This document shows positions 27,956 to 36,274 of a DNA stretch of 64,000 bases, in pieces. The notes beneath the pieces are model-generated. The model was given only the letters and a program-made list of their open reading frames with translations, was not told where the DNA came from and ran no database searches. The first letter of the stretch is position 1; each line of letters opens with the position of its first letter. The stretch comes from Verrucomicrobium sp. (GTDB lineage Bacteria; Verrucomicrobiota; Verrucomicrobiia; Methylacidiphilales; UBA1321). The stretch covers positions 62,001 to 126,000 of the forward strand of contig JAFIGT010000042.1 in the NCBI GenBank assembly GCA_017849585.1, written 5' to 3'. The translations under genes and the position numbers were made by a program.

Positions 27956-29316
27956 ACAGTCGTCATTTCCAAAGTATCCGGCGTCAGTACCGGTTCCGCG
28001 TAATAAGTAAATCCCGTGGTCGAGGTGATCTTCACGTTCAGCAATTGCCCGAGCCAGCGCGGGTTCGCCTCGATCAATACCAACCGGTTCGACCGCGTGC
28101 GTCCCGCATAGCGCAAGGGATTATTCTTGCTCTCGCCTTCCACCAGAATTTCCACGTCGCTGCCGACTATGGACTGATTTTTCCGCAAGGCAATGTCATC
28201 CAGCAACGCGAGCAAATCCTGATTGCGCGCCATCTTCGCGTCCTCGCTGAGCTGATCCTCCATCGTCGCAGCGGGCGTATCGCTGCGTGGGGAATAACGG
28301 AAAATGAAGGCGTTGTCGAAATCGGCCTTTGCCACCGCGTCGCGTGTCGCCAGATAATCCGCTTCCGTCTCGCCGGGAAATCCCACGATGATGTCGGACG
28401 TCAAACCAATGTCCGGCCGCGCCTCGCGCAGATCGTCCACCAGTTTTAAATATTGCTCCACGGTGTACGCGCGATGCATCGCCTTGAGAATGCGGTTGCT
28501 GCCCGATTGCATCGGCAGATGCACATGCTCGCACAGTTGCGGCAACTCGCGAAACGCCTGCACGAGATCCTTCTTGAAACCGATCGGATGCGGTGAGGTA
28601 AATCGGACGCGTTCGATTCCCGGCACGGCGCACACCGCATGCAGCAATTGCACGAACGGCGAGCGGCCATCGACCGCTGGAAATTCATGACGACCGTACA
28701 AATTCACAATCTGCCCCAACAACGTCACTTCGCGAATGCCCTGCGCCGCGATCTGCCGGACTTCCGCCACAATATCCGCAATGGGGCGTGACCGTTCTGC
28801 GCCGCGTGTCGACGGTACGATGCAAAACGTGCAATGCATGTTGCAGCCTTGCATAATCGAGACAAAGGCCGTGACCTGCTTCGCCTCCAGCGTGTGCTCG
28901 CGGATCGTATTCTGCGAACCCGCCTGTTCCGCCACATCGACGAGTGGATCATGCTTCGGCTCCGCGCGAAGTCGGTCCACGTAATCGGCTACTTCGTGAA
29001 ATTTCTGCGTCCCGACAATCAAATCGACATCGGGAAGCTTATCCAGTAATTCCGGTCCGAGCCGCTGCGCCATGCACCCCAGCACTCCGAGGACGAGACC
29101 CGGTTTGCGCTTCTTCAGGCCGCTCAGTGACTTCATGCGACCGATGGCTTTTTGCTCCGCCATCTCGCGCACACTGCAGGTGTTCAAGAGAATCACATCG
29201 GCCTCCTCCTCGGAATGACAGAGCGTGTAGCCACGCGCTTCCAGTTGACGCACGACCTGTTCGGAGTCGCGCTCATTCATCTGGCAGCCGTATGTCTTGA
29301 TGTAAACTGCGGGCAT
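27952..29316 (-). CDS. miaB: tRNA-2-methylthio-N6-dimethylallyladenosine synthase MiaB
   Basis: The protein (454 residues from the ATG at 29316) is a radical-SAM methylthiotransferase acting on A37 of tRNAs reading UNN codons. The N-terminal UPF0004 domain carries the cluster cysteines 11, 47 and 81 (KTYGCQMN, LNTCSVRE, GVLGCMAQ). The radical-SAM core has C158, C162 and C165 in QGCNMHCTFC. A C-terminal TRAM region follows (about 375-440). The start chosen gives the usual family N-terminus; an in-frame GTG at 29337 would add seven residues. It is followed by a coupled membrane-protein gene. Confidence 0.95.
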   Translation of the reverse strand: MPAVYIKTYGCQMNERDSEQVVRQLEARGYTLCHSEEEADVILLNTCSVREMAEQKAIGRMKSLSGLKKRKPGLVLGVLGCMAQRLGPELLDKLPDVDLIVGTQKFHEVADYVDRLRAEPKHDPLVDVAEQAGSQNTIREHTLEAKQVTAFVSIMQGCNMHCTFCIVPSTRGAERSRPIADIVAEVRQIAAQGIREVTLLGQIVNLYGRHEFPAVDGRSPFVQLLHAVCAVPGIERVRFTSPHPIGFKKDLVQAFRELPQLCEHVHLPMQSGSNRILKAMHRAYTVEQYLKLVDDLREARPDIGLTSDIIVGFPGETEADYLATRDAVAKADFDNAFIFRYSPRSDTPAATMEDQLSEDAKMARNQDLLALLDDIALRKNQSIVGSDVEILVEGESKNNPLRYAGRTRSNRLVLIEANPRWLGQLLNVKITSTTGFTYYAEPVLTPDTLEMTTV

Positions 29317-29408
29317 GGGGAGTGGCAACCCTACCACAGCCGTCTACAAATGAAAAGCCGTACGATCCGTAGATCGTCGAACGCTGGCGTCTACAGGATG
29401 CGGACCGA

Positions 29409-30194
29409 CTACAGACCGGACTGGGGATTCCAGTTTCCGTTATTTTCTTCGGGGCCAAACCAGCCGATTTTATTCTTGGCGTTATTCCCGCCGTAATAAT
29501 TCACCCCACCAAGCTTCGAAGGGAGCTCCTCCGTGACATGGCCATCGCACCAAGCCACCAAGGCTTTGCCATTGACGCGAAAATGCACGCTGGGCTGCAA
29601 ATCGCCAAGCAAGCGGCCCTGATTATCCACAAACTTATATGGCTCGCAGTAGGCGTATTCCTGCAAGCCTGAACTTCGGGCAAAAGCAGTCGTCGTGAAC
29701 ATCACCGTATTTACCGGATTGGGAATTGAGGGGATCATGGCCCCCGAATATATGCTTGCGGGTGTACCGCCCACATAAACCGCATTGTAGCCGTAGCCAC
29801 CCGTGCTCACCTCAAAACTATTCCCCTCACCTAAGGCATTTTGAAACAAGGGGCACTTTTTAACCAATCCATCATTGCCAAGATAGGGCGCAAGGTATCC
29901 CTTGTGCGGATCAAACGCAGCGCTAGACGAACTACGCGCACCGTGCCAGCGCGTATTATTATATCTATCCTGCGCCGGGCAAAATTGCCCGCCATTATCC
30001 GCAGCGTAAGCTGTATTAGCTTGAACTAGCTCGCGCAAATTGGAGCATGATTTGATCGCCAATGACCGCGTATGCGCGTTTTTAAGACCGGGCAAGGCGA
30101 GGCAAGTCAGCACCGCAACAACGCCCAGGCACACCATGATTTCCACCATGGTGAAGCCGCTACGAGAGCTGCGCATGAAAACTTGCTTCGTCAT
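29409..30194 (-). CDS. Type II secretion/pilin-like pseudopilin (riboswitch operon 1)
   Basis: A 261-residue protein with a class III signal sequence: a short basic leader, the prepilin peptidase site G|FTMVE with Glu5, then a hydrophobic helix (MVEIMVCLGVVAVLTCLALPG). The body contains ELVQANTAYAADNGG, a GGYGYNAVYVGG block, and the H-X-DG-type end ALVAWCDGHVTEEL...WFGPEENNGNWNP. It is the last gene of the operon behind the first cobalamin riboswitch, 17 bases after the DUF4465-like gene. It is clearly paralogous to the protein at 32560-33369. Pseudopilins of this kind are abundant in Verrucomicrobiota and Planctomycetota and their roles are mostly unknown. Confidence 0.85.
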   Translation of the reverse strand: MTKQVFMRSSRSGFTMVEIMVCLGVVAVLTCLALPGLKNAHTRSLAIKSCSNLRELVQANTAYAADNGGQFCPAQDRYNNTRWHGARSSSSAAFDPHKGYLAPYLGNDGLVKKCPLFQNALGEGNSFEVSTGGYGYNAVYVGGTPASIYSGAMIPSIPNPVNTVMFTTTAFARSSGLQEYAYCEPYKFVDNQGRLLGDLQPSVHFRVNGKALVAWCDGHVTEELPSKLGGVNYYGGNNAKNKIGWFGPEENNGNWNPQSGL

Positions 30195-30211
30195 CGGTCA
30201 ATTCTCCGCAA

Positions 30212-31036
30212 CTAGGACTGCTTACGACGACGCCACACGCCAAAAGCCGCAGAGCCCATCAGCAAAAGTGCCAAGCTGGAAGGCTCAGGGACAGTGGTAA
30301 TATTACCCACAGCAAAATACGACGGCGTACCGTAGGTATCCGATGAAGACGTGGTAATCTGCAGGCTGGTCGTATCGCTTCCAAATGATGACAAATCCAC
30401 GGTTTCCCATGTCGCAAGAATGTAATCCTGCGCATTGTCGGAAAAACGGTAATCCGCCAGATAGACATTGATCACACCGGTCTGACCGCTGAGCGAATTA
30501 TACCCAGTGATGGTCAGCAGGAACCAATCCTGATCGTTACCAGTAGCTCCACCAAACTTCTTGGAGAACGTATCGCCATTGAGCATGGCATAGTACGCAT
30601 AGGCCGTGTTGGTGACCTCGAGTGACAAGGGTCGTTGATCTGCTGCAAACGTAATCGTCGGTATGGTGGGAGTATAGGAATCGTAGTAGGCCACCGCATA
30701 GGCAGACCCGCTACCACTTACACCGCCACCCGTAATGGCGCTATATTGATTAGCGTAGCCTCCGGTCGCAGCATTGGTCGTATTGGAATAAGCCCAACCA
30801 CCCCATGAGCCATAAGTTGTATTATAGTTGTTGTTAAATGTCGCGCTACCACTGGTAAAACTACCAGCGCTATCCGAGCCATTATAGTAACGTCCACCAC
30901 CCGCTCCGGTATAAGCTTGTGAGGGCGATGTTGTGATATTGAGGTCGGAAAAATCAATGACCGCCGACTGAACGGCAGAGTTTCCAGCCAGTAGAGCGAC
31001 GATACCAACAATCAGGTACAGAGAGATTTTTTTCAT
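30212..31036 (-). CDS. PEP-CTERM-sorted DUF4465-like surface protein (riboswitch operon 1)
   Basis: A 274-residue protein with a signal peptide (about residues 1-24), a beta-rich body and a C-terminal PEP-CTERM sorting signal (VPEPSSLALLLMGSAAFG then WRRRKQ). The body resembles DUF4465: a Tyr-Tyr-Asn-Gly-Ser-Asp block early on, YGSWGGWAYSNTT, NQYSAITGGG, NTAYAYYAMLNGD, and GNDQDWFLLTITGY. DUF4465-type proteins occur in vitamin B12-regulated loci of Bacteroidetes (recalled, not searched). It lies six bases after the preceding PEP-CTERM gene, downstream of the first cobalamin riboswitch. A corrinoid-binding role is an inference. Confidence 0.78.
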   Translation of the reverse strand: MKKISLYLIVGIVALLAGNSAVQSAVIDFSDLNITTSPSQAYTGAGGGRYYNGSDSAGSFTSGSATFNNNYNTTYGSWGGWAYSNTTNAATGGYANQYSAITGGGVSGSGSAYAVAYYDSYTPTIPTITFAADQRPLSLEVTNTAYAYYAMLNGDTFSKKFGGATGNDQDWFLLTITGYNSLSGQTGVINVYLADYRFSDNAQDYILATWETVDLSSFGSDTTSLQITTSSSDTYGTPSYFAVGNITTVPEPSSLALLLMGSAAFGVWRRRKQS

Positions 31037-31042
31037 AATAAG

Positions 31043-31831
31043 TTAAGAATGGTTTTGTGTAGGTTTACGAACAAAAACAAACATGAGAATCGACAGAAGC
31101 ACGAGAGCGTAGGTACCCGGCTCGGGAACCGCATTCATGACACCAATGGCATCGAGATCGAATCCACCCGATCCATACGTTGTGTAGGGGTCGTAAATGG
31201 GATTGCCAGCAGAATCCTGACAAGAACCATCCCCGGTAATATCAATTAGCCGGATGTAGTTGATCTCCGTGATTCCGTACTGCGATAGATTCAGTACCGA
31301 CAAGTCAAAAGGCGTTCCGTAACCCTGCATGTACTTGCCAGCCAGCCCATCAATGTTGGTTGCATCCATCGGGTTTGTTAACGCGTAGGAATCGACCGAT
31401 GTGGCCGTGAGCGATGAACTCGGGAATCGATAGAACGTCGTGCCATCATAGGACACCTCCACATAGGCAAGCTCCAGAAACGTACTATTGACCGAATTCT
31501 CAAAAACACAGAAATCAGCTCCCACGCCATCCACAATGGCATGGTCAAACGTCAACGTAATCGATCCGCCATCACCGAGCGAAACAATGTCATAACTATC
31601 CCCTACCGCACTCCCCAAAGCCAAACTCGGGGTCTGCCACTCGCTGTCCACATTAGAACCCACCTGATAATTGGTATAGCCCGTGGCCCAACCGACAATG
31701 GATGAATCACCCATCGACACAGCCGTACTACCCGGGGATCCTGCCTCGGGCGCATAGGGACCTGCCAACGCTGGTGCGATTAAAAAGACCGCCGCAAATG
31801 TTTGCAGCAGCCACCTTAAACAGCGACTCAT
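31043..31831 (-). CDS. PEP-CTERM surface protein with 'GADF-VFEN' domain (riboswitch operon 1)
   Basis: A 262-residue protein with a signal peptide ending at about residue 23 (ALAG) and one domain of a family that recurs three times in this region. Its landmarks are GADFCVFENSV, ELAYVEVSYDGTTFYRFPS, LAGKYMQGYGTPFDLS, INYIRLIDI and GSGGFDLDAIGVMN. The C-terminus is a PEP-CTERM tripartite signal with a weak basic end (VPEPGTYALVLLSILMFVFV-RK). It is the first gene after riboswitch 1, with AAGGAG eight bases before the ATG. The family is known as an uncharacterised cell-surface protein type; B12-linked function is inferred from the riboswitch. Confidence 0.8.
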   Translation of the reverse strand: MSRCLRWLLQTFAAVFLIAPALAGPYAPEAGSPGSTAVSMGDSSIVGWATGYTNYQVGSNVDSEWQTPSLALGSAVGDSYDIVSLGDGGSITLTFDHAIVDGVGADFCVFENSVNSTFLELAYVEVSYDGTTFYRFPSSSLTATSVDSYALTNPMDATNIDGLAGKYMQGYGTPFDLSVLNLSQYGITEINYIRLIDITGDGSCQDSAGNPIYDPYTTYGSGGFDLDAIGVMNAVPEPGTYALVLLSILMFVFVRKPTQNHS

Positions 31832-31889
31832 AGATTACTCCTTTTGCAAAGAGCCGAGTCTCTGTTTTCCTGACAGAAGATAGTCCGGC

Positions 31890-32150
31890 TCCCACGCTTC
31901 ATTAATACGATGAAGTTTTTCAAACGATGCCACAAAGCACCGTTTGCATGAGCTCTTGCACAGGTGGTATTCGGACTCCGGGTTTAGCCTTGCCCCTAGC
32001 CTTCGTCGGCGGAAACCGACTGGCGTTTTCTCCACTCCCACTTAAGGAGTTTTGACGGGGGCTTGTAACCCGTTACCGCAGCGTCACTGTCGCCGGATTT
32101 CACGGCATTCCCAACACTCTGCAAGGTTTTTCAGCCATTCACCCCGATAG
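31890..32150 (-). promoter_or_regulatory. Cobalamin riboswitch 1, upstream of PEP-CTERM/pseudopilin operon
   Basis: On the minus strand the core elements of a cobalamin aptamer appear in order. GGGAA is at 32112-32108, then CCGTGAAATCCGGCGACAG with GCTGCGGTAA, a helical middle section (31985-32060), and the B12-box end AGTCCGAATACC at 31977-31966. The second copy at 36.3-36.5 kb shares the same core nearly base for base. A short stem CTTCAT/ATGAAG (31915-31897) lies in the downstream expression platform in both. No T-run follows, so control of translation through the AAGGAG site of the 31831 gene is more likely than termination. Corrinoid binding would be expected to repress. Confidence 0.88.
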
Positions 32151-32278
32151 GGCAATGACCGACTCAACTAATCTTCCAAAGAACAACAATCGATGTTTTG
32201 ATAGAGGGAGCGCCGACTTTAGTCAATCTGATTTAACCCCGGCGCACCTAAGCCCCCATGAGCAAAGGGCTTGTATTT

Positions 32279-32539
32279 TCACTCCCAACGTCGATTAGCC
32301 AAATGGCGAATGCTTTCCGGAATCAAATCAAAATGGCGGCGGCGAAATTCCCAATCTTCGAGACATTTTCGGCAAACGCAGGCGTGGCCTCGTGCCTTCT
32401 CCGGAATAAGCTCCAGTAAATCCCGGGGGAACTTTTGCGTAGCGCACCAGCATGGGCCTTTTCTCGGTTCGGTGGAAAGACGCTCGCAGCGATTAGGTTT
32501 GCCACAGATCGGACACAGAGCGGGATCGATTTCGGACAT
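32279..32539 (-). CDS. Cysteine-rich CWC-type small protein (riboswitch operon 2)
   Basis: The protein (86 residues from the ATG at 32539) matches the Cys-rich CWC pattern: CPICGKPNRC near the start, GPCWC in the middle, and ACVCRKCLEDW near the end. Paired cysteines suggest a small metal-binding (zinc) fold. No enzymatic function is known for the family. An ATG at 32578 would overlap the preceding pseudopilin stop and add 13 non-conserved residues. It is the last gene of the operon behind riboswitch 2 and ends directly before the riboswitch 1 leader. Confidence 0.75.
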   Translation of the reverse strand: MSEIDPALCPICGKPNRCERLSTEPRKGPCWCATQKFPRDLLELIPEKARGHACVCRKCLEDWEFRRRHFDLIPESIRHLANRRWE

Positions 32540-32559
32540 AAGAATAGGGTGATTTTTAG

Positions 32560-33369
32560 TTATTTCAGGGGATTCCAATAACCATTATTTTCGTCGGGCC
32601 CAAACCATCCCAGATGTTGCTTGCGCGCATCGCCCCCATACGGGTTGTAACCCGCTCCACGGTCGTCGGAAATTTCAAAACTGACATGCCCATCGCACCA
32701 CGAGACAATCGCTTGTCCGTTGAATCGAAAATGCAAACTCGGCGTAGGCCGCGAACCATTCGTCGATCCGTCCGCATTCACCCAGAAGGGAGGCTCCAGA
32801 TAAGGGTACTCCTGCACCCGATCGCCATAAGCAAGCGCAGCCGTCCCAAACATGATCGTCTCCACGGGACTCGCCACCCGCGTGGCAGGCAACGACACAC
32901 GCAGGCGTTGTACCGAGCCATCATACTCTCCCGGTACCGAGCCCCCGATGTACGCGTTGTATCCATAGCCACCCGAACCATATTCGAACGACTTGATTGG
33001 CTGCCGCTGCAACATCTGGGTGAAGAGCGGGCACGGCGTCACGCGCCGCGATTTGCCGAGATATTCGGCGAGCAAGCCCTTCGTCGGATCGTACGAATTT
33101 CCCGTCGAGAGGCGCGCTCCGCACCAGCGGCGATTATTCCACCAATCGTCCGCCGGAACAAAGCGTCCATTGTCCGCCGCGTAAGCGATGTTCGCCTCGG
33201 TCAATTGCCGCAGATTACTCGCGCTCGCCATCTTCCACGCCTGCAGACGCGCGGATTGAAATCCCGGCAAAGAGAGGGCAATCAAGGTCACCAAGACACC
33301 CACCACCACGAGTAATTCGAGGACAGTGAAGGCGCGTCGCTCTGTTGCGGAAGACGAAAACGACTTCAT
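32560..33369 (-). CDS. Type II secretion/pilin-like pseudopilin (riboswitch operon 2)
   Basis: A 269-residue protein with a prepilin leader and processing site (RRA|FTVLE, Glu5), a hydrophobic helix (LELLVVVGVLVTLIALSLPG), and a body closely similar to the pseudopilin at 29409. Shared blocks are YAADNGRFVPADDWWNNRRWCGAR, a GGYGYNAYIGG block, LHFRFNGQAIVSWCDGHVSFE and LGWFGPDENNGYWNP. The residue before the cleavage site is Ala rather than Gly. Its ATG overlaps the stop of the upstream PEP-CTERM gene by one base, so they are translationally coupled. A pseudopilin in each riboswitch operon suggests a joint function. Confidence 0.85.
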   Translation of the reverse strand: MKSFSSSATERRAFTVLELLVVVGVLVTLIALSLPGFQSARLQAWKMASASNLRQLTEANIAYAADNGRFVPADDWWNNRRWCGARLSTGNSYDPTKGLLAEYLGKSRRVTPCPLFTQMLQRQPIKSFEYGSGGYGYNAYIGGSVPGEYDGSVQRLRVSLPATRVASPVETIMFGTAALAYGDRVQEYPYLEPPFWVNADGSTNGSRPTPSLHFRFNGQAIVSWCDGHVSFEISDDRGAGYNPYGGDARKQHLGWFGPDENNGYWNPLK

Positions 33370-34349
33370 CAGGAAACCTCTTCGACGCGACCTCGCCGCC
33401 AGTACAGACTCCCCAGCCCCACGAGGAGCAACGCCATCGCGGAAGGTTCCGGCACGACGTTGATCGCGCCGATCGCTTCCAGATCGAAACCACCCGAACC
33501 GGTGGTGACGGAGGCGTCGTAAATCGGATTGCCGAGACTATCGAGGTACGTGCCGGTGCCGGGAATATCGACGATGCGGATGTAGTTAATCTCATCGAGA
33601 TTCACCAGCCCGAGTTGCACCAGCGAATCGTTCACGAGGCTGTCCAGATCGAACGCCGTGCCCCAACTGTCCCCATCGTTATTCACGCTTTTCCCCGCGA
33701 GATTGTAGATGTTCGTGGGATCAACCGTGCCGTACTGACCGACCGCACTAGGGGTTAACGACACGCTCGGCATGCGCGCGAAGTTGAGCCCATCCGTGGA
33801 AACCTCCACGAAGGCCAACTCCGCAAACGTCTGCCCGGCCACTCCGGCACCGCCGCTCGACACGAGTGCATTCTCGAACACCGCGAAGTCCGTGCCGATC
33901 CCGTTGCAGATCGCCTGGGAAAACCCGAGCGTAATCGATCCCGGTTTCGCGCCGCTCGCGATTTGCGCTGCAGTCAAATCCCCGAGCGACACCACATGCG
34001 TGTAATCACCCGTCACTTCGCCAAGCGCCTGACTCGCATTGCGCCATTGCGAGTCCACATTCGAGGCGGGACTGTAATCCACCACGGTTGTGGCCCAGCC
34101 CTTGAAGACCGGGTTCACATAATTGTTCGTGTTGATGTAGATCGGCTGCTCCGTCTCCAGATCAATTCCACTCTGGATGTTCGCCTTCCCCTCACCATCC
34201 GGGCCGACGAATCCCGCAATCGGCGCATCATATGCGTTGCCGGAATCATTCGAGCTCGCGGCGTAGGGCCCGGCCTTCAACGTCAGCAGGCCAGTCGACC
34301 ACACGAACATGGCTATGCGAAAAATTCGCAAGGAATGCATGATCGTCAC
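33369..34349 (-). CDS. PEP-CTERM surface protein with 'GADF-VFEN' domain (riboswitch operon 2)
   Basis: A 326-residue protein with a signal peptide ending near LKAG (about residue 26). An insertion-rich first part is followed by the recurring domain: GTDFAVFENALVSS, ELAFVEVSTDGLNF, YNLAGKSVNN, INYIRIVDIPGTG and GSGGFDLEAIGAIN. The C-terminus is VPEPSAMALLLVGLGSLYW-RRGR, a PEP-CTERM signal. It overlaps the upstream fusion gene by four bases (ATGA) and the downstream pseudopilin by one base. It would be exported, processed by an exosortase not present in this window, and displayed on the surface. Confidence 0.82.
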   Translation of the reverse strand: MTIMHSLRIFRIAMFVWSTGLLTLKAGPYAASSNDSGNAYDAPIAGFVGPDGEGKANIQSGIDLETEQPIYINTNNYVNPVFKGWATTVVDYSPASNVDSQWRNASQALGEVTGDYTHVVSLGDLTAAQIASGAKPGSITLGFSQAICNGIGTDFAVFENALVSSGGAGVAGQTFAELAFVEVSTDGLNFARMPSVSLTPSAVGQYGTVDPTNIYNLAGKSVNNDGDSWGTAFDLDSLVNDSLVQLGLVNLDEINYIRIVDIPGTGTYLDSLGNPIYDASVTTGSGGFDLEAIGAINVVPEPSAMALLLVGLGSLYWRRGRVEEVS

Positions 34350-36196
34350 GCGCCCCTCGACCGCCGCAAGCGATGGCCCAGGATTGCGACCATGCCCGTC
34401 GTCAACAAGGTGACCGTTCCCGGCTCAGGCGCAGCATGAACCACCCCCACTCCGGTCAGATCAAATCCTGCCGTGTTTCCATAAGCGGAGTTGGAATCGT
34501 TGATCGCGTTACCGGCAGAATCGAGCGTCTGCTGTCCCGCGAGACTTCCCACCACGTCGGTCACGCGCACGTATTGAATGTTATCGAGATCAAGAAACGA
34601 ACCATCCGCATTCGCCACATCGAGCAAATCATCAAGATCGAATGGAGTGCCGTAGCCGGAGAGATCTTTACCCGCAAGATTATAGACATCGCTCGGATCG
34701 ATCGTGCCGTAAGCGCCCACCTGCGTGGTCGTCTGCGTCAACGAAATCGACGGGAACGTATAGAAATGCTCACCGTCCGAACTCACCGCGATCATCGCCA
34801 GTTCCGCAAAAACCTTGCCGCTGCTGAGCATGGCGTTTTCGAACACAGCGAAGTCGGCTCCCGCGCCATTCATAATCGCTTGACTGAATGTCAACGTGAT
34901 CGTCCCGCCATTACCGAGACTGATCAATCCGCCGTACCCGCCGAGGATACTTTCCGGCGTGCCGTAGGATGCCGCCGCACCCGAGAGCGCGCCCGTGGCA
35001 GTCGTATAGGTCACCGGTCCGCGCACGAGATCCTGATACCCCGCCGCCCACTCGACGATGGATGTCGAATCCGACTTGATCGCCGTGCTGCCGGCGTCCG
35101 TCGAAATCCCCGAGTAAGGCCCCGCCCATGCGACCGTCGAGACACTCACCACAATCGCCGCCGCGCCCAACGCGCGACGGAGTTGACGCCGCCGCATCAC
35201 CAGCGGCACGAGCAAACCCGTCAGCAACAGTGCCACGGTGGATGGTTCCGGCACCGCACTGACCTGATAGATCCCGCTGCCGCTCGAGACGTAAATACTG
35301 CCATCCTTCTCCCGCACCTCGCCGAGACGATCGCTGTCCGTCAACACCGTCGTGGCCGCGCTCGCATCCGCTGTAATTTCCACCAGCACCGACGGAGCGG
35401 TCCAACTCGTCAGCGTGAGATAGATGTTGCCGTCTTCGCCAATCACCATCGAGGTCGCACCGCCGTTATTGCCCGTTTGATCTGCGTACTCCGCGCCAAA
35501 CGTGAACCACGCGGACGACGCCACGAGCGCATTATTCACCGGATCGGCCAACGCCAGCGACACCTCCGCTGCGGTCCACCGATAGATGCTGTCGCTGCCC
35601 CAGCCCGGCGCATAATACAGATTCCCCGCCGCGTCAAAGGCCAGCGGCCCTGAGGCGATTCCCGGCGTGGCCGCCGTGAAAGCGGTGATCGCTCCGCTGT
35701 TGGGCAAACTTCCATCCGCCACCGGCGTCGCGTAACCAAGCTTGTTCGCATCGCCCACGTTTCCCGCACCGCAAACGTAAAGACTACCGTTATAGGCGTA
35801 GAGACCGTAGTTCGCCGCCGTGGATGTCAGCGTCTTGGTGCCACCCACCACATCATAGCGATAGATCTTCTGCGTGGAACCCGCCGACGTGTTGTAGTAG
35901 ACGTAGCCATTGAGGTAGACTGCGCTCGCGCCGACATAATCAGTCGAACCCGCCACCACGGTGGTCGTGGTGCTTCCGTTGAATTGGTAGAGCCCCCCGA
36001 AAGTATACGAGGACGTTCCCGCCATGTAGTAGAGATTCCCCGAGGAATCCCAGTCATAGCTGACAATACCATCCCCGGTACTATTGTTGTAGTAGGACGA
36101 ATAGGTGAAGCCGGAATCAATTCCGGTGACGGCGGCACGAACCGGTACGATCAGTCCGGCCAAAAGCACTGCGGCCAGTGCAAGGCGATATTTCAT
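34346..36196 (-). CDS. Double PEP-CTERM protein: beta-propeller-like domain fused to 'GADF-VFEN' domain
   Basis: A 616-residue open frame that reads as two complete surface proteins joined in frame. Residues 1-21 are a signal peptide. Residues about 25-313 hold six or so blade-like repeats (SSGNLYYMAG, YNGSLYVCGAG, DAAGNLYYAPGWGSDSIYRW, EDGNIYLTL, KDGSIYVSSGSGIYQV). Residues 315-343 are a full PEP-CTERM signal (VPEPSTVALLLTG... RRRQLRR). Residues 334-358 look like a second signal peptide starting at Met334 (codon at 35197) and ending WAG. Residues 360-587 are the recurring domain (GADFAVFENAM, GYGTPFDLDDL), followed by a second PEP-CTERM signal from 590. It is the first gene after riboswitch 2. 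The propeller recalls BtuG-type B12-binding lipoproteins, but that assignment is inference. Confidence 0.78.
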   Translation of the reverse strand: MKYRLALAAVLLAGLIVPVRAAVTGIDSGFTYSSYYNNSTGDGIVSYDWDSSGNLYYMAGTSSYTFGGLYQFNGSTTTTVVAGSTDYVGASAVYLNGYVYYNTSAGSTQKIYRYDVVGGTKTLTSTAANYGLYAYNGSLYVCGAGNVGDANKLGYATPVADGSLPNSGAITAFTAATPGIASGPLAFDAAGNLYYAPGWGSDSIYRWTAAEVSLALADPVNNALVASSAWFTFGAEYADQTGNNGGATSMVIGEDGNIYLTLTSWTAPSVLVEITADASAATTVLTDSDRLGEVREKDGSIYVSSGSGIYQVSAVPEPSTVALLLTGLLVPLVMRRRQLRRALGAAAIVVSVSTVAWAGPYSGISTDAGSTAIKSDSTSIVEWAAGYQDLVRGPVTYTTATGALSGAAASYGTPESILGGYGGLISLGNGGTITLTFSQAIMNGAGADFAVFENAMLSSGKVFAELAMIAVSSDGEHFYTFPSISLTQTTTQVGAYGTIDPSDVYNLAGKDLSGYGTPFDLDDLLDVANADGSFLDLDNIQYVRVTDVVGSLAGQQTLDSAGNAINDSNSAYGNTAGFDLTGVGVVHAAPEPGTVTLLTTGMVAILGHRLRRSRGA

Positions 36197-36274
36197 TTAC
36201 TGCTCCAGTTTTAAGGCAAGAGCAGAAATGCCGTGGGAAGTTTATTGGTGTTCTCAGGGCGGAAATCCGCTCTC

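Noticed and set aside
34373-35653. 426-codon plus-strand frame across the double PEP-CTERM gene
   Set aside because: Arg/His-rich shadow. The minus strand has signal peptides, PEP-CTERM signals and paralogues nearby.
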